A DNA stretch of 64,000 nt from Paenimyroides baculatum. Its GTDB lineage: Bacteria > Bacteroidota > Bacteroidia > Flavobacteriales > Flavobacteriaceae. Where the stretch lies: contig NZ_VWSG01000003.1 of NCBI RefSeq assembly GCF_008629655.1, positions 224,366 through 288,365 of the forward strand. Reading direction: 5' to 3'. The notes beneath the pieces are model-generated. The model had not been told where the DNA came from. It ran no database searches and saw only the letters and a list, made by a program, of their open reading frames with translations. Positions 59,838 to 64,000 of this stretch are shown one piece after another (position 1 is the first letter of the stretch; every line of letters begins with the position of its first letter). The position numbers were made by a program, and so were the translations under genes.

Positions 59838-61766
59838 ATGACTGTGTCAAAAAAAATACAGAAGAATTTTTCTCACTTGAAAACAATTCAATATCTGCCT
59901 CGATGGATTATTCTTTCTATTGATATTGCTATTGTAATTTTTTCTGCTGTTATAACACACTTTATCTTAAAAGGAATTGGTATTGATTTTCAACCAATTA
60001 TACAAGCTCCTTTTGTATTTGCCCTTTTTCTTTTAGCTCATACCTCTCTATTTTGGTACTTTAAAACATACACCGGAATTGTTAGGCACACTACTTTAAA
60101 CGATGCAGCGAAATTGTTTTTTGTTGAATTACTATGTTTTCTGTGCCTTTATATTATAAACACCGTTGTTGATCTAATTTACGACGGACGCTTATTTTTA
60201 AACACCCAACTGTTAATTAGTATTGCCATTACTTATGGTTTGCTCCTAATTTTCAGATTACTTGTAAAAATATGTTTCGATTTCTTTTCAGAGTACTCTA
60301 ACGATAGTAACCAATACATAAAAACAGTAATTTACGGAAGTGACGACCGTGCCATTGCTGTAGCAAATGCAATTATTGCAGAAATACCAAAAAAATACAA
60401 ATTGCAAGGATTCATAAATCCGCATGCAAAGAATTCGCACAACCGTATTTTAAATGTGCCTGTAATAGCTAAAACACGTAAAGTACCTGTTTTGGTTAGA
60501 CTCTTAGGAGCAAAAACTTTAATTATTGCCGATGAAAATCTTACTAAAGACGAAAAGATAGAGATTATTGAAGACTGTTTAAATTACAACATTAAAGTTT
60601 ACAATTTACCGCGTTTAACTGATATTAACGATCAGAAAAAGGTTGCTTCAAACATCAGAAAAATTAAAATTGAAGATCTTTTAGAACGCAAACCAATTGT
60701 AATAAACAACACCCAAATATCAGATCAAATTAAAGACAAAGTTGTTTTGGTTTCGGGCGCAGCAGGATCTATCGGAAGTGAAATTGTTTGGCAGATAGCG
60801 GCATTCAATCCAAAAAAACTGATATTATTAGACCAGGCCGAAACACCTTTGCACCACATTTCGTTAGAAATATCAAAATGTAATACCACTGCAGAAATTA
60901 TCTGTATTATTGCTGATGTTCGAAATTACGATTCATTAGATCGCGTTTTCAATGATTACAACCCAGATATAGTTTATCACGCAGCTGCATACAAACACGT
61001 TCCTTTAATGGAAATGAATCCGCAACAGGCAATTTTCACGAATGTTTTGGGTAGTAAGTACATGGCAGATTTATCGCTAAAATACAAGGCAGAACGTTTT
61101 GTAATGGTCTCAACAGATAAAGCCGTGAACCCGAGTAATGTTATGGGAGCCAGCAAACGTATTGCCGAAAAATACGTACAATCGCTGGCGCAGAAACTTA
61201 AAAAAGAAAACAACACTACAACGAAATACATTACGACACGTTTTGGTAATGTATTAGGATCTAATGGATCTGTTGTTCCATTGTTTACAAAACAGATTGA
61301 AAATGGTGGACCAATCACGATAACACATCCTGATATTATCCGCTATTTCATGACGATTCCTGAAGCTTGTCAGTTGGTTTTGGAAGCTGGATCAATGGGT
61401 AACGGAGGTGAAATTTATATTTTTGATATGGGGAAACCTGTTAAAATTATTGACCTTGCCACAAAAATGATTAAATTAGCCGGTTTGGAACCGCAAAAAG
61501 ATATTGAAATAAAAATTGTGGGCTTGCGTCCGGGTGAAAAATTGTATGAAGAACTGTTAAATGACGGATCAACTACCTTACCAACTCATCACGAAAAAAT
61601 TATGATTGCGCAGGATATAAATGAAGATTACGATTTTATATCAACCCAAATAGAAGATTTAAAACATTTATCGGCAGCTTATTTAGTTTTAGATACTGTT
61701 GCAACGATGAAAAAGATTGTACCGGAATTTAAAAGCTTGAATTCTACTTTTGAAAAACTAGATTAA
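59838..61766 (+). CDS. CapD-like nucleoside-diphosphate-sugar dehydratase/epimerase, membrane-anchored
   Basis: 642 residues. Four membrane helices occupy about residues 25-150, a CoA-binding-like domain follows (VIYGSDDRAIAVANAI), then the extended SDR catalytic domain from about 295 with GAAGSIGSEIV, ILLDQAETPLHHISLEI, AAAYKHVPLMEMNP (the YxxxK is replaced by the Met/Lys arrangement of this group) and VSTDKAVNPSNVMGASKRIAE. The family makes UDP-4-keto-6-deoxy sugars (C-4,6 dehydratase) for capsule or glycan. It opens an operon with wza and wzc. Confidence 0.92.
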   Translation: MTVSKKIQKNFSHLKTIQYLPRWIILSIDIAIVIFSAVITHFILKGIGIDFQPIIQAPFVFALFLLAHTSLFWYFKTYTGIVRHTTLNDAAKLFFVELLCFLCLYIINTVVDLIYDGRLFLNTQLLISIAITYGLLLIFRLLVKICFDFFSEYSNDSNQYIKTVIYGSDDRAIAVANAIIAEIPKKYKLQGFINPHAKNSHNRILNVPVIAKTRKVPVLVRLLGAKTLIIADENLTKDEKIEIIEDCLNYNIKVYNLPRLTDINDQKKVASNIRKIKIEDLLERKPIVINNTQISDQIKDKVVLVSGAAGSIGSEIVWQIAAFNPKKLILLDQAETPLHHISLEISKCNTTAEIICIIADVRNYDSLDRVFNDYNPDIVYHAAAYKHVPLMEMNPQQAIFTNVLGSKYMADLSLKYKAERFVMVSTDKAVNPSNVMGASKRIAEKYVQSLAQKLKKENNTTTKYITTRFGNVLGSNGSVVPLFTKQIENGGPITITHPDIIRYFMTIPEACQLVLEAGSMGNGGEIYIFDMGKPVKIIDLATKMIKLAGLEPQKDIEIKIVGLRPGEKLYEELLNDGSTTLPTHHEKIMIAQDINEDYDFISTQIEDLKHLSAAYLVLDTVATMKKIVPEFKSLNSTFEKLD

Positions 61767-61772
61767 ATATTT

Positions 61773-62549
61773 ATGAAAAAAATAATTTTACCTATCGTAG
61801 TAACTACCGCCCTGTTAACTTCCTGCGCCTCAAGAGAAAAGATTGCTTATTATCAAAATATCGACAATACTGAAATCATCAACAAAAAGTTTGAAACTAC
61901 CATTAAAACAGACGATTTGCTAATGATCATTGTTTCGGCTCAAGACCCTATAGCAGTTCAACCTTTCAACCTTACAACCAATTTAAGTGTTGACCCTGTG
62001 AACCAAGCAGGTGGCGGACAAATGCAACAGCAATTATATTTAGTTGATGATAATGGTGCGATTGACTTTCCCTCCTTAGGAAAAATCCAAGTAGGTAACA
62101 AAACAAAAGAACAGATTGTTCAAGATTTACAGACAAGAATATCAAAATACGTAAAAAACCCTATTGTAAATTTACGTATCATGAACTACAAAGTAACTGT
62201 TCAGGGCGAAGTAAAAATGCCGGGAACTCACCGTATAACATCAGAAAGAATTACTTTATTAGAAGCGATTTCATTGTCAGGTGATTTAACAAATTATGGT
62301 AAACGTGATAATATTTTGGTTTTACGTGAAGAAAATGGAGAAGTAAAATCTCACCGTGTAGATTTAACCAAAGCAGATTTCATAAATTCGGATTTTTACT
62401 ATTTAAAACAAAACGATGTTGTGTATGTAGAACCAAACAAAGTCGCTGTAAATTCATCTGCTGTTGGTCCAAATATATCCATTTACTTATCCGCAGTATC
62501 TTTATTATTAACAACAGTAGCCATTATACTTACAAATTCAAACAAATAA
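61773..62549 (+). CDS. wza: Outer-membrane polysaccharide export lipoprotein Wza-type
   Basis: 258 residues. Lipoprotein signal with lipobox LTSCAS (Cys 18). The Poly_export domain (LYLVDDNGAIDFPSLGKIQVGNKTKEQI) and one SLBB domain (MNYKVTVQGEVKMPGTHRI) follow, and the C-terminus is one transmembrane helix (ISIYLSAVSLLLTTVAIIL). It forms the outer-membrane channel for polysaccharide with the Wzc kinase. Confidence 0.93.
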   Translation: MKKIILPIVVTTALLTSCASREKIAYYQNIDNTEIINKKFETTIKTDDLLMIIVSAQDPIAVQPFNLTTNLSVDPVNQAGGGQMQQQLYLVDDNGAIDFPSLGKIQVGNKTKEQIVQDLQTRISKYVKNPIVNLRIMNYKVTVQGEVKMPGTHRITSERITLLEAISLSGDLTNYGKRDNILVLREENGEVKSHRVDLTKADFINSDFYYLKQNDVVYVEPNKVAVNSSAVGPNISIYLSAVSLLLTTVAIILTNSNK

Positions 62550-64000
62550 TGACAGAAGACAAAGACAATGTTATAAACTTAAAAGAAGAATTATTTAAGT
62601 ATTTAGCACACTGGCGCTGGTTTATTTTAAGTGTTTTTGTAACACTTATATTGGCATTTCTTTATCTGAAATTCACTCCAAAAAGTTATAGTGTTGCTAC
62701 AAAAATTTTAATTAAAGACGAAAAAAGCAATGATTTAGCTAATCAGTTGAGTGCTTTTTCTGAAATGAGCATGCTGGGTAATTCTAAAAATAATATTGAA
62801 AATGAGGTTGAAATTTTAAAGTCGAGAACTTTAATATACAACACCTTAGATTCGTTGAATTTAAACATTCAGTATTTAGATATTTCTGACGTAATAGAAA
62901 AAGATCTTTATAAAAAATCGCCTATTCAGGTTTTATGGAACAACGATCATATTACTAAAACAGTATCTATTGAATTAACTGACATTGACGGGAGTGCTTT
63001 TAATGTTTCTGTCAACGATACTAAAGTAGGAAAAGCTAGTTTCGGCAAAAACATATCGAGTGAATTTGGGGCGTTTGTTGTTAACAAGACCGGAGCTTTA
63101 AACGAATTGACGCAAGTAAGAATAAACATCTACCCTAAATTACAGCATGCAGAAACATACAGAAATATATTAAGTGTTGCACCCGCAAGTAAAACATCAA
63201 GCGTTATCGATGTTTCTATTATCGATAAAACACCTGAAAAAGCTGCTGATTTCTTAAACACGTTGGTTTACAATTACAATTTAGGCGGGATAAAAGACAA
63301 ACGTTTTATTTCGGAAAGCACTTCTGATTTTATTTCAGATCGTTTAACGTTGATTGCTACAGAACTAGGTGATGTAGAATCGCAGGTTGAAGGTTATAAG
63401 AACACAAACAACTTATCGGATATTGAAACCGAAGTAAAACTGTATTTGGATAATTTATCCTCTTTTGAAAAATCTGTTTTAGAAAACGAAACTAAGATAA
63501 ATATTGTAAACAGTTTAATAACACATATTAGCAGAGCAAAACAAGACGATTTGGTGCCGGGTGGTTTATTAACAGAAGACACCGGCTCTGAAAGCATTAT
63601 TCAAGAAATTAACCAGTTGATTCTTGAAAAACAAAAAATGTCTGTTAGTGCTACTCCTGAAAATACTAATTACATTCGCTTGGAAGATCAAATTCGTTCG
63701 TTAAAATCGAATTTACTGGCAAGTTTACGTAGAAATTTAAGTTCGCTTCAAATTGTAAAAACCGATTATAAACGTCAGGAAAACGAAATGCAGTCGAAGC
63801 TTTCTCAAGTTCCACGTCAGGAAAGAGAATTCAGAATTATTGACCGTCAGCAAAAAGTAAAAGAAGCTTTGTATCTGTTTTTACTTCAAAAACGTGAAGA
63901 AACCAATATTACATTGGCAGCAACAGATTTGAATGCTAAGGTTATTGATAAAGCCATTCCAACAGACAAACCTGTTGCACCAAAAACAATGATTATCTTG
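62549..64000 (+). CDS. wzc: Polysaccharide biosynthesis tyrosine autokinase Wzc (3' truncated by window)
   Basis: 484 codons are visible from ATG 62549, overlapping the wza stop by one base; no stop is reached. One N-terminal membrane helix follows MTEDKDNVINLKEELFKYL (about residues 25-42). The periplasmic Wzz domain (SYSVATKILIKDEKSNDL, SKNNIENEVEILKSRTLI) and coiled-coil helices follow, then the GNVR-like region VPRQEREFRIIDRQQKVKEALYLFLLQKREE. The kinase domain (Walker motifs, Tyr-rich tail) should follow beyond the window. It controls chain length by phosphorylation. Confidence 0.92.
   Translation, partial: MTEDKDNVINLKEELFKYLAHWRWFILSVFVTLILAFLYLKFTPKSYSVATKILIKDEKSNDLANQLSAFSEMSMLGNSKNNIENEVEILKSRTLIYNTLDSLNLNIQYLDISDVIEKDLYKKSPIQVLWNNDHITKTVSIELTDIDGSAFNVSVNDTKVGKASFGKNISSEFGAFVVNKTGALNELTQVRINIYPKLQHAETYRNILSVAPASKTSSVIDVSIIDKTPEKAADFLNTLVYNYNLGGIKDKRFISESTSDFISDRLTLIATELGDVESQVEGYKNTNNLSDIETEVKLYLDNLSSFEKSVLENETKINIVNSLITHISRAKQDDLVPGGLLTEDTGSESIIQEINQLILEKQKMSVSATPENTNYIRLEDQIRSLKSNLLASLRRNLSSLQIVKTDYKRQENEMQSKLSQVPRQEREFRIIDRQQKVKEALYLFLLQKREETNITLAATDLNAKVIDKAIPTDKPVAPKTMIIL

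Noticed and set aside
1..64000. CRISPR array, insertion sequence, prophage or integrase
   Set aside because: No spaced direct repeats, transposase, recombinase or structural phage gene was found on either strand.

Overview
The window is a stretch of AT-rich chromosome from a member of the Bacteroidota, most probably the family Flavobacteriaceae (Flavobacterium/Myroides-like; I cannot fix the genus). The reasons are a type IX secretion C-terminal sorting domain protein (46423-47724), bacillithiol gene bshC, a 50-residue DUF4295 gene next to rpmB-rpmG, DUF5683 between parB and dapB, the near absence of Shine-Dalgarno sequences before genes, frequent TTG/GTG starts, and many copies of the Bacteroidota -7 promoter element TAnnTTTG. 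Most of the window is dense, ordinary housekeeping chromosome. No phage, insertion sequence, integrase or CRISPR array was seen.

Layout. 1-1410 is the 3' part of an outer-membrane beta-barrel gene; 1490-2416 is an EamA transporter. 2544-5988 is a tight same-strand module: a zinc-ribbon/HTH regulator (DUF2089), a Yip1-like membrane protein, a secreted alpha/beta hydrolase and three small membrane proteins (PH-like, DUF3784, SdpI). 6114-8312 is a lone B12-binding radical SAM gene, followed by bshC, a dienoyl-CoA-reductase-like SDR, an orphan gene and a PAP2 phosphatase. 13136-18310 is parA-parB-DUF5683-dapB-lepB-wbqC-like. 18434-20893 holds accessory secreted and lipoprotein genes, one split by an 11-A homopolymer frameshift. 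20920-25458 (minus) is mutL, two rhomboid proteases and a membrane endonuclease/phosphatase-fold protein. 25580-31905 carries ribH, a TPR protein, recF, murB, a glycosyltransferase, a sigma factor, a Crp-type regulator and an AhpD-like protein. 31986-40444 has hisS (with a large unusual insertion), prmC, ribD, yigZ, a thioesterase, dnaA, a low-molecular-weight phosphatase and a tetrapyrrole-methylase-fold methyltransferase. 41270-42368 is prfB, read through a programmed +1 frameshift. Two lipoproteins and three tandem tRNA-Thr(UGU) genes follow, then manA, queD, idi and the T9SS cargo. 47799-54564 (minus) is exonuclease/FAH/cinA, rpmB-rpmG-DUF4295, ftsY-lipocalin-DUF721 and an FAD oxidoreductase. 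The window ends with recQ, kdsD-tatC-lptB and the start of a capsule/exopolysaccharide operon (CapD-like, Wza, Wzc) that runs off the end.

The genes work together in a few clear groups: chromosome maintenance (dnaA, parAB, recF, recQ, mutL), translation (hisS, prfB, prmC, L28, L33, DUF4295, tRNA-Thr), protein export (lepB, ftsY, tatC, T9SS cargo) and envelope building (murB, dapB, kdsD, lptB, capD/wza/wzc). The only base stretch over 300 without a protein gene (43588-44028) holds the tRNA cluster, its promoter and its terminator. The most unusual items are the in-frame ~95-residue insertion in HisS, the A11 frameshift gene, the DUF2089/SdpI membrane module, a MutL lacking canonical endonuclease residues, and small repeat elements with inverted ends in intergenic spaces.
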